Below are positions 51,169 to 60,579 of a stretch of 64,000 bases of DNA, one piece after another; position 1 is the first letter of the stretch; every line of letters begins with the position of its first letter. Origin of the DNA: Harmothoe impar (lineage: Eukaryota > Annelida > Polychaeta > Phyllodocida > Polynoidae); contig OX381708.1 of assembly GCA_947462335.1 (NCBI GenBank), positions 41,977,377 to 42,041,376 of the forward strand, in the 5' to 3' direction. Below the pieces are notes generated by a model that saw nothing but the letters and a program-made list of their open reading frames with translations, was not told the origin of the DNA and did not search any database. The translations under genes and the position numbers were made by a program.

Positions 51169-52038
51169 AAATATATTATCACGATGTTACTGTCGGAATG
51201 CATTATCATGCTGCTCAACAGTTGAGGGAGCTTGCGATTTGACCCTTATTAAAACATTTCAGTACAGTTGTATTATGCTGCAGTCTAATACTGAATACTG
51301 TTAGTGGGCTAAACATTCAATGAGCTTGCTTATATACATATATTCTACTTTTGGAAGTTTCGACATACATCCTCCATTTTGAGTTATTGCAACAGTACAT
51401 GTGCACCAGTAGCTAGGCCAATACTTCCGCGTTGGAGCTCAGTCTAAACATGTAGATCTCTGTACTAAGGCAACAGTTTTTCTTAGTAGAGGCAATTATC
51501 AACATGCCAACTGAATTACCGGCCATCCTGAACTATTAGAGACTGCACAAAATAAGTTAACGAGGATGACACATACTAATTTGTAATAACACACATCTCT
51601 CCTCCTATAAAATTCATCATAATACTTATATTCTTACTCATATGTATCGTAATACCCCAAGGCTTGCGGGAGAGGGTTACTTATGGAGGCAACCCAAAGC
51701 TATATGTATCAGTCACTGACCATCTACTGTTTTGGTATCCATAACACTACCCAGCACCATGTTATCTCTAATGAAATAAACGTTATTTCAAAATACTATA
51801 TTTGTGTCCGATCAAAATGTATCAATTATCATTCCTCGTTTCACTAATCCCACTCTTGGTGATTATATAATATTTATATTTCAGATAAACTCATTATAAA
51901 TAATAAGTCGATCAAATAAACACAACCTGCAACAAACAATAATATAATATCATTTGGAAGAAAATACTTTTAGAATTCGATTCTTTCAGGAAAGTTGTCA
52001 GTGCATACTCCATCTTTTTAATTTAGGTGGTCGGGGTA
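51169..52038. other. Intergenic, nothing recognised
   Basis: AT-rich DNA between fold-back elements; no exon or repeat supported. Confidence 0.4.
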
Positions 52039-52271
52039 TAAGCCCAAAATCCACGGCGACAAGAAGCTGCGTTAAAACGGTATCGCCCCTCTGCCGCCAG
52101 TATTTCGCCGCTATTTCGCCATGCCGCGCCAATTTCGCCCCTCTAACGCCGTGGACTTTGGCGATACCGGCGCGAAAAGGGCGCGGCAGGGCGAAATAGC
52201 GGCGAAATACTGGCGGCAGAGGGGCGATACCGTTTTAACGCAGCTTCTTGTCGCCGTGGATTTTGGGCTAT
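52039..52271. mobile_element. Fold-back palindrome (GCCCAAAATCCACGG type) unit 1
   Basis: The outer ~85 bp (AGCCCAAAATCCACGGCGAC...) is repeated inverted at the right end almost perfectly. An inner GCCGCGCC...GGCGCGGC pair allows a second stem. Nearly the whole 233 bp can pair with itself. Confidence 0.9.
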
Positions 52272-52278
52272 AGGCATA

Positions 52279-52449
52279 CGCCCAAAATCCACGGTGGCAG
52301 GAAACCGCGTTAAAATGGTTTCGCGGCCCTGCCGCGCCAATTTCGCCCCTGTAACGCCATGGACTTTGGCGGCACAGCCGCGATAAAGGCGCGGCAGGGC
52401 CACGAAACCATTTTAACGCGGATTCCTGCCGCCGTGGACTTTGGGCTTA
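52279..52449. mobile_element. Fold-back palindrome unit 2
   Basis: Same terminal GCCCAAAATCCACGG, separated from unit 1 by 7 bp; arms about 70 bp with several mismatches. Confidence 0.87.
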
Positions 52450-52473
52450 AGAGTCTTAGTAGGTACCGCGCAT

Positions 52474-52626
52474 AAAGCCCAAAATCCACGGCGGCAGGAA
52501 GCTGCGTTAAAATGGTTTCGCGGCCCTGCCGCGCCCTTTTCCACGGCGTTACAGGGGCGAAACCGGCGCGGCAGGGCCGCGAAACCATTTTAACGCAGCT
52601 TTCTGCTGCCATGGATTTGGGCTTAA
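52474..52626. mobile_element. Fold-back palindrome unit 3
   Basis: Third copy, 153 bp. The arms GCGGCAGGAAGCTGCGTTAA.. pair with ...TTAACGCAGCTTTCTGCTGC. Confidence 0.87.
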
Positions 52627-52925
52627 AGCTCGGACTCCACTAGGGCGACACAGCTACCTGCGAAACAAGGCGTTCTTTTAGTTCCTTTGTTCCCAAAAAG
52701 ATCGCCCTGTTTCGCTGCATTTCGCCCTGAATGTCGCCCTGAATGTCCCTAGGAATAGGGCAAGATTCAGGGCGAAACGCAGCAAATATCCTGAATATCC
52801 CCATGAACAGGGCGACATTTAGGGCGAAACAGAGCGAAACAGGGCGATCTTTTTGGGAACAAAGGAACTAAAAGAACGCCTTGTTTCGCAGGTAGCTGTG
52901 TCGCCCTAGTTGAGTCCGGCCTTAA
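52626..52925. mobile_element. Fold-back element 2 (CTAGGGCGACAC type)
   Basis: Arms of about 110 bp starting CGGACTCCACTAGGGCGACA are matched inverted at the right end with few mismatches. It begins where unit 3 ends. Confidence 0.88.
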
Positions 52926-53545
52926 GCGAGGCACAGCTGCGAAATCGCCAAACCTCAGTGGAAATGTGCCAATCTCTACAGGCCTCTAGAGGTCAGAAAA
53001 ATGAAGATACTGACACAGCAAACCCCCCATTAGAAAGTTATGGGTCTGCTTATTTGAGAAATCACCTATATTAAGTAGGTTGTGATTGGTATGTATACGT
53101 GCACATGGGTGTTCACTGGAGGTCACTTTGGGTGAAATTGCAGGTTTTGCCACCTGTTTTCCTGCAGCTGATTTGACTCTCTGTCATATAAACTGGATTG
53201 GCCATTACAACATACAATGCACATGAAATATACCAGCACAGTTGATTATGATACACATGAGGCTTCACTGTGATCCCCAGGATGAATAAACATTATTAAA
53301 GATTAGTACTTTTGCCGCATTTCCTAGAAAATAATAGGTTAAAAAACATATCATTATTGAAAAAAAAAGTTTGTCCCGCCCCTCACACTGAAGTTTGAAA
53401 TAGCTATTATAACCATGTGAGGCAGCTAAGCAATCCTATGGATGGTGCAGTGGCAAAATCAAATCATAGTTATTTTTCTATACAAATCCTATATAGCATA
53501 CTGGTAAGCTTGAAAAAAAGAAAGTTAATTTCCATAATGTACATA
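52926..53545. other. Intergenic, nothing recognised
   Basis: No exon or repeat supported. Confidence 0.4.
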
Positions 53546-53766
53546 CCGTAAAACCTCGCGTATAAGCCTAACTCGCGTTAAGCCGCACCCCGAGTTTGGG
53601 ACGACCCTATAAGCCGCACAAGGGGTCTGATTATGGCGACTTAAGTACTGTACCATAGTAGCAAAAACTCTCGTATAAGCCGCACCCCGACTCTGGGCCG
53701 ACGCTATAAGCCGCACCAGCGATCTGACTCACGTACTAGCCGCAGCTTATATGTGCGGTTTTACGG
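53546..53766. mobile_element. 221-bp TA-flanked MITE (CCGTAAAACC family)
   Basis: CCGTAAAACCTCGCGTATAA ... GCGGTTTTACGG, with TA at 53544-53545 and 53767-53768. Length and ends match the 6636-6857 copy. Contains two AAGCCGCACCCCGA-type units. Confidence 0.85.
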
Positions 53767-53768
53767 TA

Positions 53769-55184
53769 CATGTATTAGTGGCCTTGCCATTTTTGAACAC
53801 ATATGACTCAATAAATACATACCAGAAATGATCTAAGAAAAACTATTCATGCTCTATGTAACATTTAGATACATTATATGTAGTACCAAAGTCCTCAAGT
53901 ATTTATTCCTTGAGATGGCTATGGGGTCAAAATGGCAGAATGGCCATTTTCAGTGGTAAGGGATTGGCAACTGTGCAATGTTAGAGGGTGCAGTATTTCA
54001 ATTCACTACACATGTGTCTGAACATATTCTGAACATATTCATAGAATGTCCATATAATTATAGTTGATTGGAAAACATCTTTTTTCACCTGTATGTTGAC
54101 ATCAAAATAGGTGTTTTATCAGTCGGAAATTGACCCATTGGCTATTGAGAATGAAAGGTATTAAATGGCTGAAACTTTTATTTTTCGGAAAATTCGTATA
54201 AAATAAACTACTGAACGGATCTTAAAATAGTTACCACCATTCTTCACCATTCGCTATCAGCTTCCTAACCATTTCTAAAATTTTGTTTAGGGAAGGTTTT
54301 CTTTAAACTATCCGTGGTACCTACTTACTAAGAGTAACTACGATTTCATCATACTAATACAATACCCAGCTAGCAAAACTCATATGAATCACGTTACCTC
54401 TACGTCTTTTCTGAACAGATATTTACTGCATTTGGTTACATCATATTGTTGAACCCATGACATACTATGTGCAAATCTTTAAGACGTGGTTTTTGACAAT
54501 ATGTTCCAGAGGGTATATACTCTCAGAAATTAAGAAAAATATATGGAATCCCGAGCTTGTTTCTGGAATATTCAATGTCTATATAAATAGATGCAGTCGT
54601 ATATATGCGTATACATACTACATGTATATACCAGAGGGGACTGACCACAGTTGATTTTGTAAGGTTGAGTGACTTGTAATATGATCATAATATATGTATT
54701 ATAGTGCTCTGGCACAAATATTGATGAAAGAACACTGGAATGTAGTTACAGTCTCTTCATACTTCAGCACAATATTCTATATAATGTTATCTATCTAGAA
54801 AATATGTTTTGGACATATGGTCTCAAGCATATTTTTGAGGTTTTTACAGTTTGAAATTAAAAAAAAAGAGATATGGTAAGAACCATACCAGACAGGATAA
54901 ATATACCTTTCTACATATTCATGATTAGGACTTCTTACTCGTTATCTGAAGGTCCAGGGTTCTAGTTCCAGACATGCCAAACCTCCTTTAGTTTTATCAA
55001 TTACGTTGAAGGTGGAATAAAGGTGATTAAATCACCTCCCGGTGTCCTACTTCAGAAATACAATGGCCACCGCCACCATAGTAGTCGGAGAGAAGATCTT
55101 CTGTATATATAACCACAAGAAGGAAACACTCCCCGAATTTGGCTCAGCAACTTTCCTCTTAAAATATTAAATTCGGCCATATCT
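53769..55184. other. Intergenic, nothing recognised
   Basis: AT-rich. A TCTGAAGGTCCAGGGTTC stretch at about 54939-54965 resembles the 3' half of a tRNA or tRNA-SINE but lacks a proper T-loop and A box. Confidence 0.4.
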
Positions 55185-55262
55185 ACGTTTAAGTCGCTAT
55201 GTAGAGAACCCAGAAAACTGGATTTAGAAGAAAACAACAGGAAAAATAAATGAAACATGTGG

Positions 55263-55795
55263 CGGCTTAAAACTTCAGGGGTACAATGTAGCGACTTAAA
55301 CCTTCTGGGGGTATCATGTAGCGACTTAAACCTTCTGGGGGTATCATGTAGCGACTTAAACCTTCTGGGGGTATCATGTAACGACTTAAACCTTCTGGGA
55401 GTATCATGTAGCGACTTAAACCTTCTGGGGGTATCATGTAGCGACTTAAACCTTCTGGGGGTATCATGTAACAACTTAAACCTTCTGGGAGTATCATGTA
55501 ACAACTTAAACCTTCTGGGGGTATCATGTAGCGACTTAAACCTTCTGGGGGTATCATGTAGCGACTTAAACCTTCTGGGAGTATCATGTAGCGACTTAAA
55601 CCTTCTGGGGGTATCATGTAGCGACTTAAACCTTCTGGGGGTATCATGTAGCGACTTAAACCTTCTGGGGGTATCATGTAGCGACTTAAACCTTCTGGGG
55701 GTATCATGTAGCGACTTAAACCTTCTGGGGGTATCATGTAGCGACTTAAACCTTCTGGGGGTATCATGTAGCGACTTAAACCCTCTGGGGTACCA
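55263..55795. repeat. 30-bp minisatellite, ~18 units
   Basis: Units of GTAGCGACTTAAACCTTCTG + GGGGTATCAT in perfect 30-bp register. The period is a multiple of 3, so long frames are open on both strands (LGVSCSDLNL repeats on plus); these are taken as by-products. Confidence 0.97.
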
Positions 55796-55859
55796 TGAAG
55801 CGATACAAACCTAAAAGGATTCGATTCCCATAAATGCCATACTCCTATATCTTGTTTTT

Positions 55860-56200
55860 TAGAGGGATTTCAAGATAGCGACTTAAACTGGAGCGACCTA
55901 AAGCAGGAGTATAATTATATACAGGGCAAATATTCAAATTTATACACTTTAAACCTTCTATTCTATTTGGGATGAAAATAAAGTTAAACCTTGTATTCTG
56001 AAGGAGGATTTTCAAGATAGCGACTTAAACTGGAGCGACCTAAAGCAGGAGTATATATATGGGGCCAATATTCATGAATATACACTTTAAACCTGCTCTT
56101 CTATTTGGGATGAAAACAAAGTTAAACCTTGTATACTGAAGGAGCAATTTCTAAATAGCGACTTAAACTGGAGCGACCTAAAGCAGGAGTATTATATAGG
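55860..56200. repeat. ~140-bp repeat, 2-3 copies
   Basis: AGCGACTTAAACTGGAGCGA occurs at about 55877, 56019 and 56157. The interval has TTTGGGATGAAAA.AAAGTTAAACCTTGTA. Confidence 0.85.
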
Positions 56201-56660
56201 GGAAGTTTGTAAATATTATCAAGTCAAATAAGTATTACAAGGGGAAGTTTCCCCGGGAAAGAGGGTTTCTTTGAAGGGGCCTATCTAAAAAAAATTGGGG
56301 CTTGGATTTTTGGGGGGAAATAGAAGGTAGGTGGCGCAGCCTTATTCATAGAAAATGTCTGTAGGTTTAGGTCGCTATGTGGCATTCATTTGACTATATT
56401 TAGACTAAATGGGAAGTTTTCCTATATATTTGTAGGCTATAGAAGGATTAAGTCGCTATGGAAATATATGATATTAATTTCTTGTAGCCTAGAAGGATTA
56501 GGTCGCTATATGGCCATCATTTGATTTCTATTAAAGGCTAAAAGGATTAAGTTACCATGGGACTGTATCCCATTCAATGTTGAAGCCTAGAGGGATTAAG
56601 TCGCTATGATTATGGCCATCGTTTGATTTCTATTAGAGGTTAGAAGGATTAAGTCACTTC
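56201..56660. repeat. Scattered TTAAGTCGCTAT motifs
   Basis: AGGATTAAGTCGCTATGG-type sites recur at about 56368, 56445, 56500 and 56590, linking the arrays on both sides. Confidence 0.6.
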
Positions 56661-56667
56661 CCTCCTT

Positions 56668-57280
56668 CCTCTTACTGAATGGTTGTCTTTTACTGAATAA
56701 GGGTATCCCTCCCTGCATTAGCTAACACACTTCCCTCCTCGCTCCTACTGAATGGTTGTCTTTTACTGAATAAGGGTATCCCTCCCTGCATTAGCTTCAA
56801 TAGGAGGGAGGAAGGTGAATGTGATAGCTAATGCAGGGAGGGATACCCTTATTCAGTTAAAGACAACCATTCAGTAGGAGGGAGGAGGGAAGTGTGTTAG
56901 CTAATGCAGGGAGGGATACCCTTATTCAGTAAAAGACAACCATTCAGTAGGAGGGAGGAGGGAAGTGTGTTAGCTAATGCAGGGAGGGATACCCTTATTC
57001 AGTAAAAGACAACCATTCAGTAGGAGGGAGGAGGGAAGTGTGTTAGCTAATGCAGGGAGGGATACCCTTATTCAGTAAAAGACAACCATTCAGTAGGAGG
57101 GAGGAGGGAAGTGTGTTAGCTAATGCAGGGAGGGATACCCTTATTCAGTAAAAGACAACCATTCAGTAGGAGGGAGGAGGGAAGTGTGTTAGAAAATGCA
57201 GGGAGGGATACCCTTATTCAGTAAAAGACAACCATTCAGTAGGAGGGAAGAGGGAAGTGTGTCAGCTAATGCAGGGAGGC
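56668..57280. repeat. 73-bp satellite in inverted orientation blocks
   Basis: Two units in one orientation (56668-56797), then seven in the other (56803-57280), each 73 bp with GCTAATGCAGGGAGGGATAC. The junction can form a large hairpin. Confidence 0.93.
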
Positions 57281-57285
57281 ACCCC

Positions 57286-57487
57286 CTACAGATTAGGTCG
57301 CTATTGGGCACCCCAAACGGATTAGGTCGCTATTGGGCACCCCAAACGGATTAGGTCGCTATGGCAGCCCCTTCCGTTTTCCTCCTACACATTCCATTTT
57401 TTCCTCCTAACCTGTGCCTTCCCATATTTAGTTGTCTGGCCATAGCGACTTAATCATTCTGGCCCTCTGAATAGCGACTTAATCCAG
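57286..57487. repeat. GGATTAGGTCGCTATTGGGC tandem units
   Basis: Three ~31-bp units (57290-57362), then CATAGCGACTTAATC twice in the opposite orientation (57439-57487). Confidence 0.75.
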
Positions 57488-57504
57488 GAGATTGCCGAGG
57501 CCGA

Positions 57505-57651
57505 GTGACATGCGACATGAGGCTTGAAAAACATAGTGACAGGAGACATGAGTAATTCTTAAAATTAACATGGGACTTGGGCATTATTAAGCGACATCGA
57601 CATGGGACATGGCCATTTTGTAAGATCGACAATCGACATGGGGACCCCCCC
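57505..57651. repeat. CGACATGG-type repeat
   Basis: GTGACATGCGACATGAG, TCGACATGGGACATGGCCAT and GACATGGGGACCCCCC units, fourth occurrence of this family. Confidence 0.75.
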
Positions 57652-57801
57652 ATCCAGACCCCCAATATAAGACACTGATTTCAAGTGAAAATGCTTTAGA
57701 TGTAAGTTGGTAGTGTGAGACCATGTTTGATCAGAGGCAAAGAAGCCCCCTAACTTCCCTTAGAACGATTCCACTTCTATTCCTGTGCCTACCTGAGTTT
57801 G

Positions 57802-57845
57802 CATAGACCTGACTCGGACCACCAGTGGTCCGAGTCAGGTCTATG
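57802..57845. repeat. Perfect 21-bp-arm hairpin
   Basis: CATAGACCTGACTCGGACCA(C), a 2-nt loop, then the exact complement. Confidence 0.95.
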
Positions 57846-58039
57846 AAGTCCGAGTTTTATTTAATAATTTTTTTTTACTCGGGGCATAAATACATAGGGA
57901 AATTTGGATTTTTCGCGATAAATTTTCACATTTTAGTAATTCGGAGTTTATTGATCAGCAAAAGTTATTACAATGCAACTAATTCCTAGCTGGCTGGACT
58001 ACTGACAGCATAAGCTTTAATTTGATACTAAATTTGCCT

Positions 58040-58160
58040 ATATTTCTCCAATTTTCACATATTTTTCATCAAAAATGTGAAAAAAAAAGTTTTCTCCAAA
58101 TCATGATTTTTATGATGCGCGCGGTGAAGAGAAACAACTTTTTTTTTTGAGTGGCCTAAG
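58040..58160. repeat. Inverted copy of the TTTCTC/GCGCGC element
   Basis: TTTTCATCAAAAATGTGAAA, GATGCGCGCGGTGAAGAGAA and TTTTGAGTGGCCTAA are the reverse of the blocks at 11495-11600 and 14478-14585. Confidence 0.75.
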
Positions 58161-58796
58161 CAGTAGCATCAACTGCGACTGCCTTCATAAGAAGGGTAGT
58201 ACTGGAGTGGTTGGATCGTGGGCACTTCTGGCCATGCATAGTCTGATGATAACAGATCTGTAATTTTTTTTACAATTTTTCTTCTTGATTTGTAACATTG
58301 TTTTTAAAGGGGAACATACTGTCCGGTATTAAACCTAGCCATGTTCCACGCTGGCATTTGTTTTGGTACTTCTCACATGTAATTAATTTTCTTGATCTTT
58401 CTTCATAGAACTCGATGGACTCTAAAATGGGAAAAAAAACTAATTCCAAATTAGGGCCAAAAATGGTTATTTTTAGCCCTTTTTAAAGTTTGAGGGTATT
58501 TGGTCAATATCATGGTAGAATGCACGTTATTTTGTTCTTTTTATAGTAGGCAAGTGTAGGCCTATTACGCCCAAAAAGTCATTTTTTCACCCCTTAAGGT
58601 CAAAATCTGTTTGGGCATATACAATTTTTTTTTATTTAGTCCTCATACCGTACAACATGATCTTTCTGACTAATTTTTGAACGGTTAGAAGCAGACATCA
58701 TATGTCTGCTTAATGTATTGTTTCATAGGGGGCACCACTTATCCACCTCACCTGGGCCCCAGGTGCAATTAGGTCAACCCAGTTCAGATTCCCCCT
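58161..58796. other. Intergenic, nothing recognised
   Basis: AT-rich DNA without a supported feature. Confidence 0.4.
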
Positions 58797-59114
58797 CAGG
58801 CAGGCAGGCAGGTACTCTCGTTCCCAAATCTTTCCGAAGGAAGGCTCAGGTAACAGCCAAATGACCTTGAACTTGGGATTTTGCTGAGTCTGAGCAACCC
58901 CTGCTGGTAGCTTGGAACAGGCGAACAGGAACAGAAATGGAACCAGAAAGTCTGATGGTAAAACTACCATCATACATTCTGGTTCCTGTCCACTGGTTCC
59001 AGGCTACCAGCAGGGGTTGCCCAGACCCAGCAAAATCCCAAGTTCAAGGTCATTTGGCTGTTACCAGAGGCTTCCTTCGGAAGGATTTGGGAACGAGAGT
59101 AGCAGGCAGGCAGC
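58797..59114. repeat. 318-bp near-continuous palindrome
   Basis: The left arm (CAGGCAGGCAGGTACTCTCG... to about 58950) pairs with the right arm (...CGAGAGTAGCAGGCAGGCAG), with small mismatches. The centre GATGGTAAAACTACCATC is itself palindromic. Frames on both strands mirror each other and are not genes. Confidence 0.93.
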
Positions 59115-59867
59115 AGCTGTGTGATTGTGCAATTCTTATAGTCCTCAGGACTTTGTAATTAATATCCTTTACTACTATAAGCCTAATAACATAGGACACA
59201 CGTGCCAACATATAGTTTGGTGGAATGCCAACATTCACAAAGTAAGTTGAATTGTTATGAAGCAAAAAACACACATTAAGATACATGAAAATCCTCCTCA
59301 TTGACCACCATTCCCCTCAGCATGAAAACAGTACCAACTTACTGGCACCCCTAACTACCTTAATTTCCTGGCAATATAATTATGTTTTCTTGATAGAAAC
59401 AAAAGAAAATAGACCTATGACAGTATTTCACAATTAGCCCCCACATTGCCAATACACCCTCATATTGAAATTTGGTATAGCAGTAAGATGGTATGCCTAG
59501 TTTAGGCAGTTACCATTGCAACAGATTCTGCATCTCATCCTTGCCGCTTGGCAAGTCCATAGACCTACCCCCCCACCATAAGAAAAGTTAGAGCTTTCCC
59601 AAAATACCCTAAAAATCAATTATGCGCAGTACTGGTGAGATCAGGTTATCGATTTGTGGCCACATTTCTGTAAGATATGAGAGTGAGTCACACAAAAATC
59701 CATTTTGATGTTTGGTTATCTGATAACCTGATAACTCTATTTGTCTAGAGTAGTGGGATTCTTAGGTATGTTTAAACAGGATATGTAGGCTGGGTCTATC
59801 CTTCTTGACATGGTAAGACGGTAACTGTATATATCATGAGTTATGCACTGCTGACAACACTTTCACC
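59115..59867. other. 5' flank of small membrane gene C
   Basis: No CTGATTGG/TTATAA block like those of genes A and B was found. Otherwise unremarkable. Confidence 0.4.
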
Positions 59868-60579
59868 ATGCATACCAGGAATCTTTTTTTTAAAGGACTT
59901 GGTCTGATTTTGCACCAATTGATTGGACTTCATGAAGTAGATGGAGGTAGGTTGATTATAGCCTTTGTATAAGCAGCGTATGGACAATGAAAATGATATA
60001 ACTAGCCTAGGGTCTACCCTGTTTCAGTAGTTAGAGTATCAATTCATCTTAGAGATGGAAAATTACAATGTGATATGGTAGAGCTGTGCTGAGTTGCCGA
60101 GCTGGGACTGATCAATGCAACTATTTAAATCAGAGATATTTAATAGAGCAAGGTATGAAAGCATAGTAAAAGTATGTGTATGTATGTATATATATTTATA
60201 CATATATCTATTTACATTTGTGTATTATGCATTAATTTGTATTATCCTTCCCGTTGAGATAATAATGTATTAAACATACAAATTTCTCCCTAATTCTCTC
60301 AAATATAATGCAGCGCGTCGAATCCGGCGGACACGGCGAGTAGGTGGTGGAAGTTATGGTGGTACGCTTGAGACATGGGAGATTATAGTAATCATAGTTT
60401 CGGTAATAGCCTTCTGCCTCCTCTTGATACTCGCGATATTCCTGATCAGACACTACTGCTGCGAGACTGAGGACTATGGCAGTGCTCCCCAGCCACAGGA
60501 ACCACAGGAACTACATGCAATGCCCTGGAATGAACAGCAGTTCAATGTTGAACAACCAAGAGATAATAGGAATTTCTGA
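59868..60579 (+). CDS. Small single-pass membrane protein C (novel family)
   Basis: Exon 1 (59868-59946, 79 nt, the same as gene A) encodes MHTRNLFFKGLGLILHQLIG LHEVDG, aligning with gene A's signal peptide and ending in the same HEV(N/D)G before a phase-1 donor (GTAGGT). Exon 2 (60314-60579) after a TGCAG acceptor gives an Arg-rich start (ARRIRRTRRVGGGSYGG), a TM helix (IIVIIVSVIAFCLLLILAIF) and the tail RHYCCETEDYG, extended by a Gln/Pro-rich segment ending RDNRNF. Total 114 residues; AATAAA at 60643-60648. RRIRR-type sites could be cut by furin. The weaker signal peptide (His/Gln inside the core) leaves some doubt about secretion. Function unknown; homology to A and B rests on architecture, exon size and phase, and the exon 1 ending. 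Confidence 0.7.

Noticed and set aside
54926..54970. tRNA gene
   Set aside because: Only a loose match to an anticodon/T-arm half; no A box, no acceptor stem, wrong T-loop.
55052..55814. 185-codon plus frame and 150-166-codon minus frames of 10-residue repeats
   Set aside because: The 30-bp period keeps all frames open; no start context, splice sites or domain support a gene.
55263..57280. CRISPR array
   Set aside because: Repeats are directly abutting without unique spacers of fixed size, and the DNA is eukaryotic.
58710..59158. Frames of 70-87 codons on both strands
   Set aside because: They mirror each other because the region is a palindrome.
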